43,490 bases of DNA from Oscillospiraceae bacterium (GTDB taxonomy: Bacteria > Bacillota > Clostridia > Oscillospirales > CAG-272): assembly GCA_015063695.1 (NCBI GenBank), contig SVTQ01000020.1, positions 1 to 43,490 on the forward strand, read 5' to 3'. The translations under genes and the position numbers were made by a program. The first letter of the stretch is position 1. The number at the start of each line of letters is the position of its first letter. The notes beneath the pieces were generated by a model that saw only the letters and a program-made list of their open reading frames with translations, did no database searches and was not told the origin of the DNA. Shown piece by piece: positions 16,878 through 23,264 of this stretch.

Positions 16878-16919
16878 TAAGTTGCAATCGGTTGACAATA
16901 CCAAAAGAGAGGAAAAACA

Positions 16920-18056
16920 ATGCTCAGCTTCGGACAAAGATTAAAGTTAATACGCAGAGAGGCACAGCTTACTCAGCTTCAGCTTGCGGAGAACATCGGC
17001 GTTTCGGTTCAATCAGTTTCCAAATGGGAGTGCGACAGCACTATGCCCGATATTTCCCAGATTGTCCCCCTCGCCGCCGCTTTGGGCGTTACAACAGACT
17101 GCCTTCTCGGCATGGGAACTTCCGAAAAAGAAGACAGAGAAAGGCTTCTTTCAGAATTAGAGAAAGAAATAGACGGCCGCTCCGAATTCACATACGAAAA
17201 CAATTTTAACTACGAAAAATACTCTCTTATAAAGGAGTATCTGAAAAAATATCCCCTTGACTATGAAATGAAGATATGTGGTGCCACCTATCTTTTCCGT
17301 TTTTTACAGAGAAGCATCTGGTGGAATGACTACACCATTCCCGAAGATGAAAAATCAGAACTTCTGGCGCAAGGAATGGGAATGCTCCGCGCCGTTGTAA
17401 ATCAGGACAAGGATGCGGCAAGACTCATATCGGCAAGATGTATGCTTATAAGATATTATAACATGAAAAAGGACTTTTCCTCAGCAAAAGAGATGGCAAT
17501 GGAGCTTCCCGATATTCACAATATAAGAGATAACCAACTTCTCTGGATATATCAGTTTGAAGATCAGGAAAAAAACATGGAAAAATGTCTTGAGCTTGCG
17601 GAGAAAATGGCACATACCGCCTGCGTGGAATATATTGAATATTTAAGCATGAGAGGGCGCAGAATTTCAATTTTCGGAACCGCAAGAAAACGTGAAGCGA
17701 TTGAGGCTTGGCGCGATATGGAAACCGCTGCAAGGCAGGGATACAGAATGTTTAAAACGGAAAAAACTGCCGTGTACGTTATGAGTGCCCTCGCAAGCAG
17801 AGCAAACGACCACGTTGCCATAGACGAGCTTGACGAAGCTCTGACCTGCGCCGAAGACCTTTGCAGCTTTGATATAAGCTTCTACAATGACAGAAAAAAC
17901 GCAGGCGACAGCAAAGAAAGACTTGAAGTTTTGAAAAATGAGTTTATAAAATTCTTTCCAAACCTTTATAGCTTCAACTTCAGCACACCCGACAATATTC
18001 TTGCAAACCACGAAAGATATAAAAAGTGCGAGGAAATGCTCAACTCGCTTGAATAG
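16920..18056 (+). CDS. XRE-family regulator with TPR-like domain, paralogue of 1127-2269
   Basis: 378 residues. HTH at residues 2-60 (SFGQRLKLIRREAQLTQLQL, VSVQSVSKWE, MPDISQIVPLAAALGVTTD), then a long helical-repeat domain with conserved LKKYPLDYE, VVNQDKD, RRISIFG and NIL.NH..YK.C blocks. All of these also occur in the 1127-2269 protein. It should bind DNA through the HTH, with the helical domain as sensor or oligomerisation part. GAGAGG lies before the ATG, which fixes the start and supports the start chosen for its paralogue. Strong hairpins follow it, so it is a single-gene unit. It has no adjacent partner gene on the same strand. Confidence 0.88.
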   Translation: MLSFGQRLKLIRREAQLTQLQLAENIGVSVQSVSKWECDSTMPDISQIVPLAAALGVTTDCLLGMGTSEKEDRERLLSELEKEIDGRSEFTYENNFNYEKYSLIKEYLKKYPLDYEMKICGATYLFRFLQRSIWWNDYTIPEDEKSELLAQGMGMLRAVVNQDKDAARLISARCMLIRYYNMKKDFSSAKEMAMELPDIHNIRDNQLLWIYQFEDQEKNMEKCLELAEKMAHTACVEYIEYLSMRGRRISIFGTARKREAIEAWRDMETAARQGYRMFKTEKTAVYVMSALASRANDHVAIDELDEALTCAEDLCSFDISFYNDRKNAGDSKERLEVLKNEFIKFFPNLYSFNFSTPDNILANHERYKKCEEMLNSLE

Positions 18057-18114
18057 TACTAAAGAGAACCCCAAGCCGTCTTACGACAGCTTGAGGAACC
18101 CTTGTCAAATATTA

Positions 18115-18153
18115 AGAGCCGCTGATCGTAGCAGATCAGCGGCTCTGTCTTTT
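18115..18153. terminator. Terminator between convergent regulators
   Basis: The 13-bp stem AGAGCCGCTGATC/GATCAGCGGCTCT is followed by GTCTTTTATCATTTT. A second weaker hairpin (CAAGC-C-GTC / GAC-A-GCTTG, 18072-18092) precedes it. It serves the plus-strand gene and possibly the converging minus-strand one. Confidence 0.85.
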
Positions 18154-18159
18154 ATCATT

Positions 18160-18807
18160 TTATTCTGTTCTGTTTTTGTCTTTTTTTACAAGTCCTGCGG
18201 CAAAGGTTTTTACCACCTTAAGCCCCGACCAAAGACAAATTATTATCTGACCGGGAATTCCGACTGCCGAAATAAGCCATATATCGTATACGGGATAAAC
18301 GATAAAAAGCTGAAGGCAAAGGGACAGAAGCACCGACCACATAAGAAGAGATATGATAAGGTAATTAAAGCGCCGTTTGCCCCAAACGGAGTTGAATACA
18401 AGAACAACTATAAGAGTGACTGGAACGGCATAAATAAACACCATCCAGTGCCTTGAAATATCCACAGGAACAACGTCAAGAATTACGTAAAGGATGGTAG
18501 CGATAAGCCAGACAAGACCCGAGGACATAAGGGAAATAATAAGATGATTTCTCTTTTTACTTTTTGCCGCATCGCTGAGGGTTATCTTTTCGCCCTCGTG
18601 ACTTGTGAGCAGATAATCGACTGTTACGGAAAAAAGATCTGCCACCTGCTTGAGCGTAAACACGTCGGGAATTGACTCTCCGCGCTCCCATTTGGAAATT
18701 GCCTTGTCGGAATAACAGAGCTTGTCAGCAAGCTCCGCCTGCGTCATGCGGTTACATTTTCTCAGCTCTGCAATATTTGCGGCGACCGTTTTCTTCATTT
18801 CTTCCAT
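18160..18807 (-). CDS. XRE-family regulator with membrane domain
   Basis: 215 residues. An HTH at about residues 6-62 (NIAELRKCNRMTQAELADKL, YSDKAISKWERGESIPDV, VTVDYLL) is followed by a Lys/Arg linker and four hydrophobic segments at about 88-108, 118-140, 148-168 and 175-195. The design is a membrane-anchored DNA-binding protein, a common Clostridia type thought to sense envelope or membrane signals; that is inferred. AAGGAG lies ten bases before the ATG at 18807. It has its own promoter. It is unrelated in its C-terminal part to the two XRE-TPR proteins. Confidence 0.88.
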   Translation of the reverse strand: MEEMKKTVAANIAELRKCNRMTQAELADKLCYSDKAISKWERGESIPDVFTLKQVADLFSVTVDYLLTSHEGEKITLSDAAKSKKRNHLIISLMSSGLVWLIATILYVILDVVPVDISRHWMVFIYAVPVTLIVVLVFNSVWGKRRFNYLIISLLMWSVLLSLCLQLFIVYPVYDIWLISAVGIPGQIIICLWSGLKVVKTFAAGLVKKDKNRTE

Positions 18808-18840
18808 GCCGACACGCTCCTTCCTTCTGTATTTAAGGAT

Positions 18841-18869
18841 ATTTTATCACAATATCTTCAAAAAAACAA
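18841..18869 (-). promoter_or_regulatory. Promoter of the XRE-membrane regulator
   Basis: Minus strand: TTGTTT (18869-18864), 17-base spacer, TAAAAT (18846-18841), close to the ribosome site. Confidence 0.55.
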
Positions 18870-18906
18870 GTGCGACTTTCCTTTATTAATCGACGTTTTT
18901 TGCAAA

Positions 18907-18969
18907 CTCTACTGCCGGTTTACCCCGCTCTACCGCCGCTACGGCCTTATTTTATCTTCTCTACCGCCG
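18907..18969 (+). repeat. Three short direct repeats upstream of the SGNH gene
   Basis: CTCTACYGCCG occurs at 18907, 18928 and 18959 in an otherwise gene-free 309-base gap. The unequal spacing (21 and 31 bases) argues against a simple tandem array. They lie 40-100 bases upstream of the TTGAAA promoter, so they could be activator sites; this is a guess. Confidence 0.45.
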
Positions 18970-19007
18970 TAAATCTTCACTTTCTACCTTCTTATGAATA
19001 CAGTAGG

Positions 19008-19036
19008 TTGAAACAGTGCAAAATCAGGTATAAAAT
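19008..19036 (+). promoter_or_regulatory. Promoter of the SGNH hydrolase gene
   Basis: TTGAAA (19008-19013), 17-base spacer, TAAAAT (19031-19036), leaving an 80-base leader. Confidence 0.6.
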
Positions 19037-19116
19037 CAAGACCACGGAACACATACAAAAATATAACCGCTGCTTTAACCGTACTTTAATTTTTAACATA
19101 ACGGAGATGATAATAA

Positions 19117-19791
19117 ATGAATTTCAAAAAAATCGACATATACGGAGACTCAATTCTGCGCGGTGTCATGTACGACGAAGAGAGCGCCTCCTACAAGCTC
19201 AGAGACGGCTACAAGCTTGAATGCTTTTCAAGCAGGGGAATTGAGATAAGAAACAACAGCCGCATCGGAGCTACCATAGAAAAGGGCAAGGATGCCCTCG
19301 AGAGAAAGCTGCAGGACTGCGACAGCTCCACCCTTGTAATTCTTGAATACGGCGGAAACGACTGCGACTACGAATGGAAAAACGTTTCCGATGCTCCCCT
19401 CGCCGAGCACACTCCCCATATAGAGCCCCAAAAATTTATTGACACATACAAACAGGCGATAGCTACCGCCATGAAAAAAGGGGCAACGGTTGCCATAACG
19501 TCCCTCGTCCCCATCGACAGCGGAAAGTACATGAAATGGATAAGCAGAAATCTGTCCTATGACAATATTCTGAACTGGCTTGGAGACGAAAGTATGCTGT
19601 TCCGTTGGCAGGAATACTACAGCCACCTTGTGGAAAGTATTGCGCGCGAGCTGAAATGCGAATTCATTGACCTTCGCCGCGAATTTCTGCTGAGCCATTC
19701 ATTCCCGAAGCTCCTATGCGCGGACGGAATACATCCCACGCAGGCAGGTCATGAGCTTATAGAAAAAGCGCTTTGCAGATTTGTCTGTTAA
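19117..19791 (+). CDS. SGNH/GDSL-family hydrolase
   Basis: 224 residues with the blocks of the SGNH fold: GDS at residues 10-12 (nucleophile Ser12), a Gly near 51, GGND at 79-82 (oxyanion Asn81) and DGIHP at 203-207 (catalytic Asp203 and His206). No signal peptide, so it is a cytosolic esterase or lipase-like enzyme of unknown substrate. CGGAG lies upstream of the ATG. It stands alone between its own promoter and a terminator. Confidence 0.88.
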   Translation: MNFKKIDIYGDSILRGVMYDEESASYKLRDGYKLECFSSRGIEIRNNSRIGATIEKGKDALERKLQDCDSSTLVILEYGGNDCDYEWKNVSDAPLAEHTPHIEPQKFIDTYKQAIATAMKKGATVAITSLVPIDSGKYMKWISRNLSYDNILNWLGDESMLFRWQEYYSHLVESIARELKCEFIDLRREFLLSHSFPKLLCADGIHPTQAGHELIEKALCRFVC

Positions 19792-19801
19792 AGCTTACTC
19801 G

Positions 19802-19833
19802 GACGGGACCATTCATAATGGCACCGTCTTTTT
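19802..19833 (+). terminator. Terminator of the SGNH gene
   Basis: GACGG-GA-CCAT / ATGG-CA-CCGTC stem with one symmetric internal loop, followed by TTTTTCT. Confidence 0.8.
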
Positions 19834-19840
19834 CTACCCC

Positions 19841-19869
19841 TTGAACTTGCCGCCGATTTATGATAGAAT
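19841..19869 (+). promoter_or_regulatory. Promoter of the nitroreductase-family gene
   Basis: TTGAAC (19841-19846), 17-base spacer, TAGAAT (19864-19869). Confidence 0.65.
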
Positions 19870-19897
19870 GTAAGTAACAAAAACGGAGGGTAATTTT

Positions 19898-20422
19898 ATG
19901 AACGAAACAATTAAAAATCTGATTGATAGAAGAAGTGTTCGCACCTACAGCGATAAACAGATAACCAAAGAAGACCTTGACGTGATTCTTGAAGCAGGAA
20001 AGTACGCTCCCTCGGGCATGAACAGACAGCCCACCGTTATGGTCGTGGTGCAGAAGGAAGAGACACTTGAAATACTCAGACGTCTCAATATCGCCGCAAA
20101 ACCCGGCATGAGCAGTCACGACCCCTTTTACGGAGCTCCCACTGTGGTAGTCGTCCTTGTTGACAGAAGAGTTCACACCGCAGTTGAAGACGGAAGCCTT
20201 GTTATGGGTAATCTTATGAATGCCGCCCACTCCATCGGCGTTGCCTCCTGCTGGATACACCGCGCAAAGGAGACCTTTGAAACGGAAGAAGGAAAGGCGC
20301 TCCTTAAAAAATGGGGACTTGACGAAAACTATATGGGTGTCGGCAACTGTATTTTAGGATATATTGACGGCGAGTACCCCGTAGCAAAGGAAAGAAAAGA
20401 AGGCTTTGTAATAGTTGACTGA
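19898..20422 (+). CDS. Nitroreductase-family flavoprotein
   Basis: 174 residues, the short class of FMN-dependent nitroreductase-fold oxidoreductases. Seen: the N-terminal RRSVRTY (FMN phosphate-binding Arg-Arg-Ser), EAGKYAPSGMNRQP (the family's A.SG.N.QPW position), and a GNLMNAAHSIGVASCWI core helix followed by GVGNCILGYIDGEYP. It should be a cytosolic NAD(P)H-dependent dimer; the physiological substrate is unknown. GGAGG lies upstream of the ATG. No partner gene is obvious; the metallopeptidase follows after 111 bases. Confidence 0.92.
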   Translation: MNETIKNLIDRRSVRTYSDKQITKEDLDVILEAGKYAPSGMNRQPTVMVVVQKEETLEILRRLNIAAKPGMSSHDPFYGAPTVVVVLVDRRVHTAVEDGSLVMGNLMNAAHSIGVASCWIHRAKETFETEEGKALLKKWGLDENYMGVGNCILGYIDGEYPVAKERKEGFVIVD

Positions 20423-20533
20423 CAAAATGCGAAAAAACGCATTTTTCAAGTTCTTTTTTATAAACTGCATAATGTATTTTAAAAATTGCGGAAGAATATA
20501 TTATAAAGACCTATCATCGAAAGGAAACAAACT

Positions 20534-21238
20534 ATGTTCTGGTATACAGACTGGACTTACATCGTCCTCGTTCTGCCTGCCGTTATTTTAGCGCTTATCG
20601 CGCAGGCAAGAGTAAATTCGGTATTTACTAAGTATTCAAAAATAAGCTCAAAAAGAGGTTTTACGGGGGCGCAGGCGGCTCGCCGAGTTCTTGATGCCAA
20701 CGGTCTTTCAAACGTGAGAATTGAAAGAGTTTCGGGAAAGCTCACAGACCACTACGACCCGAGGGCAAACGTTATCCGCCTCTCCGATGCCACCCACGAC
20801 AGCACCTCTGCCGCCGCCATCGGCGTTGCCGCCCACGAAGCGGGCCACGCGGTTCAGCACGCAACAGGTTATCTTCCCATTAAGGTGCGCGCCGCTATAA
20901 TTCCTCTCACAAATATCGGCTCCCGTCTTGCAGTGCCCCTTATCATTTTGGGCATCTTTCTCTCCTATTACGGTGAGCAGTTCCTTTCTATCGCTTACCT
21001 CGGCGTTATCGCATTTTCCCTCTCCGCGGTCTTTCAGCTTGTAACGCTCCCCACCGAGTTCAATGCAAGCCGCCGCGCCCTCGAAGCCGTTGAAAACTAT
21101 AACGTTCTTGACAGTGAAGAGATCGGGCAGATGAAAAAGGTGCTCTCTGCCGCCGCAATGACCTATGTAGCCGCACTCGCGGTATCACTCACTCAGCTCC
21201 TCAGACTGCTCCTTATGGTTAACAGACGAAGAAGATGA
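20534..21238 (+). CDS. YugP-type membrane zinc metallopeptidase
   Basis: 234 residues, matching the putative neutral zinc metallopeptidase family (PF04298 type, Bacillus YugP). An N-terminal membrane segment (8-24) is followed by a domain with HEAGH at residues 101-105 (zinc ligands His101 and His105, catalytic Glu102). Hydrophobic segments follow near 128-145 and 148-172, then TEFNASRRALE with a likely third ligand Glu, then a C-terminal hydrophobic helix and a basic RRRR end. It acts in or at the membrane; its substrate is not known. AAAGGA lies before the ATG. A strong palindromic hairpin and a terminator follow. Confidence 0.92.
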   Translation: MFWYTDWTYIVLVLPAVILALIAQARVNSVFTKYSKISSKRGFTGAQAARRVLDANGLSNVRIERVSGKLTDHYDPRANVIRLSDATHDSTSAAAIGVAAHEAGHAVQHATGYLPIKVRAAIIPLTNIGSRLAVPLIILGIFLSYYGEQFLSIAYLGVIAFSLSAVFQLVTLPTEFNASRRALEAVENYNVLDSEEIGQMKKVLSAAAMTYVAALAVSLTQLLRLLLMVNRRRR

Positions 21239-21243
21239 TTTTC

Positions 21244-21275
21244 AAGGGGAAAACTTTCGCGAAAGTTTTCCCCTT
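21244..21275. repeat. Perfect 32-base palindrome, REP-like hairpin element
   Basis: AAGGGGAAAACTTT-CGCG-AAAGTTTTCCCCTT is fully self-complementary, starts five bases after the metallopeptidase stop and is followed by a TTAGACCCC...TTTCAAA...TTTT tail. The hairpin at 29719-29747 has the same plan and a similar tail, and 6902-6934 is similar in part. This suggests a dispersed intergenic hairpin family that may also aid termination or mRNA stability. Confidence 0.7.
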
Positions 21276-21323
21276 AGACCCCTTTCAAAGCCTTTTAAAC
21301 TGGAACAAAACAAACCTAACGCA

Positions 21324-21366
21324 AAAGCCGATATGTTCTGCTGAAACAGAACACATCGGCTTTTTT
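21324..21366 (+). terminator. Terminator downstream of the metallopeptidase
   Basis: AAAAGCCGATATGTTCTG pairs with CAGAACACATCGGCTTTT (one mismatch) around a 4-5 base loop, ending in six T. Confidence 0.88.
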
Positions 21367-21376
21367 GTATACAAAA

Positions 21377-21403
21377 AACTCCCAAGCAAAACGCTTGAGA
21401 GTT
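21377..21403 (-). terminator. Terminator of tRNA-Pro
   Basis: Minus strand: AACTCTCAAGC-GTTTT-GCTTGGGAGTT followed by TTTTTT, beginning at the encoded CCA end of the tRNA. Confidence 0.85.
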
Positions 21404-21478
21404 GGTCGAAGTGGCGAGACTCGAACTCGCGGCCTCCAGTACCCGAAACTGGCGCGCTACCAACTGCGCTACACCTCG
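21403..21478 (-). tRNA. tRNA-Pro (CGG anticodon)
   Basis: Minus-strand cloverleaf of 76 bases: acceptor CGAGGTG/CACTTCG (one G-U), D arm GCGCAGTTGGTAGCGC, anticodon stem CCAGT/ACTGG with loop TTCGGGT, so anticodon CGG reading CCG. The T arm contains GAGTTCGAGTCTC, and CCA is encoded. The usual promoter is not directly upstream: a 20-base copy of this tRNA's 5' end plus 178 bases intervene before a perfect promoter at 21689-21717. Confidence 0.95.
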
Positions 21479-21479
21479 A

Positions 21480-21657
21480 AAATAGTATTAAATATTAAAT
21501 TTTGCACTCGCGCTAAATGTTCTGCGCCAGTTTCTCCGAAACGGCTCGCTTCCGTTTGAAAAATAGTCGTCTTGCTCCATACAGTCGCAATACTCCTTTT
21601 TTCTGCACCCTCATTCGGTTCGCTTCTTCTGCCACCGGCAGCGCAAACCTCATTCGT
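21480..21657 (-). other. Structured non-coding segment between the tRNA-Pro promoter and tRNA-Pro
   Basis: 178 bases with no supportable gene on either strand. On the minus-strand transcript it can form hairpins CTGCC-GGT-GGCAG (21641-21629), AAACGG-N7-CCGTTT (21557-21539) and GTTTC-GGA-GAAAC (21542-21530). CGAATGAGG occurs twice (minus strand, near 21656 and 21619). It is co-transcribed with the tRNA if the promoter at 21689-21717 is used. It may be an insertion remnant, a degenerate tRNA spacer, or a small RNA released by RNase P. Confidence 0.55.
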
Positions 21658-21677
21658 CCAACTGCGCTACACCTCGA
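21658..21677 (-). pseudogene. 20-base copy of the tRNA-Pro 5' end
   Basis: Plus-strand bases 21658-21677 are identical to 21460-21479, which is the acceptor 5' strand and D-arm start of the intact tRNA-Pro plus one flanking base. It stops within the D loop. It starts about 12 bases after the -10 box, where the mature tRNA would be expected to begin. It looks like a tRNA truncated by insertion or deletion, or one arm of an attachment-site-like duplication. Confidence 0.8.
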
Positions 21678-21688
21678 TTGCACATTGA

Positions 21689-21717
21689 AGTATAGCATAA
21701 ATTTAAAAGTTAGTCAA
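21689..21717 (-). promoter_or_regulatory. tRNA-type promoter upstream of the tRNA-Pro fragment
   Basis: Minus strand: TTGACT (21717-21712), 17-base spacer, TATACT (21694-21689). It sits at normal tRNA-promoter distance from the truncated copy, and about 210 bases from the intact tRNA-Pro. Confidence 0.78.
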
Positions 21718-21766
21718 CCTATTTTAATAAAAGATTTTCCCATTGCAAACAATGCTCTCCATGGTT

Positions 21767-22006
21767 CTAAAGAAGCAACTCATCAAAGGACACCTCAAAA
21801 ATTTTGGAAAATGCGATAAGCTCAATATCCGTCACAAAACGTTTGCCACACTCAATTCTCTGTATTGCATTTTTATCGATATCAATTCCCACAAGCTGCA
21901 TACGATCAGCAAGTTCTCTCTGTGAAATCTTAAGATCAAGGCGAAGCCTTGCTATACTCTTTCCGCAAATATTGTTAAGTCCGTCTTTCGTTTTGTTTAT
22001 AAACAT
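21767..22006 (-). CDS. Small XRE-family HTH protein
   Basis: 79 residues that are nearly all one XRE/Cro helix-turn-helix: ICGKSIARLRLDLKISQREL, ADRMQLVGIDIDKNAIQRIE, then RFVTDIELIAFSKIFEVSFDELL. No sensor domain, so it is probably a dimeric repressor. GAGGA lies seven bases before the ATG. It diverges from the promoter of the small Cys protein at 22133, and a dyad (22069-22105) lies between them, so it may repress that promoter and its own. The patch is more AT-rich than its flanks and adjoins the disturbed tRNA-Pro leader, which suggests acquisition. Confidence 0.88.
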   Translation of the reverse strand: MFINKTKDGLNNICGKSIARLRLDLKISQRELADRMQLVGIDIDKNAIQRIECGKRFVTDIELIAFSKIFEVSFDELLL

Positions 22007-22036
22007 AAAAATTCCTCACTTTTTGACATTTAGTCC

Positions 22037-22065
22037 TTGTCAACAAAGAAATTATATGCTATAAT
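22037..22065 (+). promoter_or_regulatory. Promoter of the small Cys protein
   Basis: TTGTCA (22037-22042), 17-base spacer, perfect TATAAT (22060-22065). Confidence 0.75.
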
Positions 22066-22068
22066 GTA

Positions 22069-22105
22069 ACCACAAATGACATGCAGTGAATGTCATTTGC
22101 GGTTG
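22069..22105. promoter_or_regulatory. Inverted repeat just downstream of the promoter
   Basis: AACC-A-CAAATGACAT pairs with ATGTCATTTG-C-GGTT around a GCAGTGA loop. It starts four bases past the -10 box, covering the expected transcription start. It could be an operator for the divergent HTH protein or a leader hairpin that stabilises or gates the message. TGACATTTAG at 22024 resembles one arm. Confidence 0.6.
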
Positions 22106-22132
22106 CAATTACTATTTAAGGAGGGAACTCGC

Positions 22133-22303
22133 ATGGCACGTTGTCCTTATTTGGAGTACGAATCAAGAGGAGCACTTTTTTCTCAGGGCGATTATTACTG
22201 TGATCTGTGTAAAAAGAAACTTTCTAATTCCGAGATCAACAACAAATGCAAAACCGATTACGGCGACAATTACGAAGATTGCCCTGTTTACAAAAACAGA
22301 TGA
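22133..22303 (+). CDS. Small conserved-type Cys-rich protein
   Basis: 56 residues starting MARCPYLEYE, with CDLCKKKLS in the middle, NNKCKTDYGDNYEDCPVYKNR at the end, and six Cys in all. The paired CxxC and spaced Cys suggest a small metal-binding or redox fold. I recall similar short Cys proteins with a terminal CPIYK-like motif in gut Clostridia, all of unknown function; that recollection is unverified. The start at 22133 is set by AAGGAGGG seven bases upstream. It has a strong promoter with a dyad and a divergent HTH gene, like a regulated accessory module. Confidence 0.75.
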   Translation: MARCPYLEYESRGALFSQGDYYCDLCKKKLSNSEINNKCKTDYGDNYEDCPVYKNR

Positions 22304-22327
22304 TCCATCTCTCATTTGAACGCCATT

Positions 22328-22356
22328 CATAGCCAAAAGAAGAACCTTTTGCTATG
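22328..22356 (+). terminator. Hairpin after the small Cys protein
   Basis: CATAGC-C-AAAAG / CTTTT-GCTATG stem with a 6-base loop. No clear T-run follows, so it may only attenuate into the next gene. Confidence 0.5.
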
Positions 22357-22392
22357 ATACTCTTTAATTACAATGCACGAAAGGAAAATTAT

Positions 22393-23121
22393 ATGGGTAT
22401 TTTATATCTCATAAGCTTTGGGGTTTCTTTAATTATTATGGCGATTCCAATGTTCTGTTTTATCGGCATCATTCTTTATATTATTTCCACAATCTTGCTG
22501 ATAAAAACAGTAAAAAACATGAATCTTCCGAAAAGGATGCTTTTGATTCACGGTTTAAGCACAACAACAATTGTATCTTTACTTTTCTCTTCTTTACTTG
22601 CAGACATTATTTCAGTAATACTTATTGTTGTTGAAATACTGGCGTTTATAAAATACTATAATCCGTATCCATGTATTGAATTTGACGAGGAGCTAATGAA
22701 AAGGGTATTAGATAATTTGATTGAAACTATCAATGCTTACTCGGAAATTTTGCCGAACGATTACTGCGCTCTGTTTATTGTTCCGCTAACCAAACTCGAA
22801 AAGCATGAAAGTAGTTTAAATAATACATATTATACTATTGAGTGCAATTTGAATTTCCGTTTGTATTTCGATGTTTGGTGGCCTGATATATTACAAGCAT
22901 ATCCTGGCCAAAGTTACATTTTGGATTCTTGGTTCAAATTTGACCCTGACACAAAAATGTTTAAGGGACTCGATTTTCCGGTTGGTGTCACTGTGAACAA
23001 ACGCTTTCCTTTAAAAAGACTTGTGAAAATACTAAATAAATTTTTAGATGAATATGAAGAAAAACATCCTAAAATTAAATTTGACAGATTAGAACACGGT
23101 GCATGTTTACGCAGAAACTAA
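22393..23121 (+). CDS. Hypothetical protein with N-terminal membrane domain
   Basis: 242 residues. The first about 90 are three or four hydrophobic helices (GILYLISFGVSLIIMAIPMF, IGIILYIISTILLI, TTIVSLLFSSLLADIISVIL). The remaining about 150 form a soluble domain with aromatic-rich stretches (FRLYFDVWWPDI, YILDSWFKFDPD) and a charged C-terminus. No family recognised. The start at 22393 has GAAAGGA seven bases upstream, while an earlier in-frame ATG lacks one. Base use is AT-rich like the two preceding genes and unlike the flanking GC-richer genes, so the three probably arrived together. No promoter of its own is evident. Confidence 0.75.
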   Translation: MGILYLISFGVSLIIMAIPMFCFIGIILYIISTILLIKTVKNMNLPKRMLLIHGLSTTTIVSLLFSSLLADIISVILIVVEILAFIKYYNPYPCIEFDEELMKRVLDNLIETINAYSEILPNDYCALFIVPLTKLEKHESSLNNTYYTIECNLNFRLYFDVWWPDILQAYPGQSYILDSWFKFDPDTKMFKGLDFPVGVTVNKRFPLKRLVKILNKFLDEYEEKHPKIKFDRLEHGACLRRN

Positions 23122-23183
23122 TAATGTAGAAATTAACGCCCACCTTCTTCTTTCTACGCCTGCTAAATCATTTCCCTTCCCCC

Positions 23184-23212
23184 TTGACATAAGTTGTGCT
23201 CTCCTATATAAT
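23184..23212 (+). promoter_or_regulatory. Promoter of the nucleoside hydrolase
   Basis: TTGACA (23184-23189), 17-base spacer, TATAAT (23207-23212). Full consensus, about 40 bases before the ribosome site. Confidence 0.85.
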
Positions 23213-23264
23213 TGATATATACAGTTTAAGATATAAAATCAATTCTTAAAAACGGAGAACGGTT

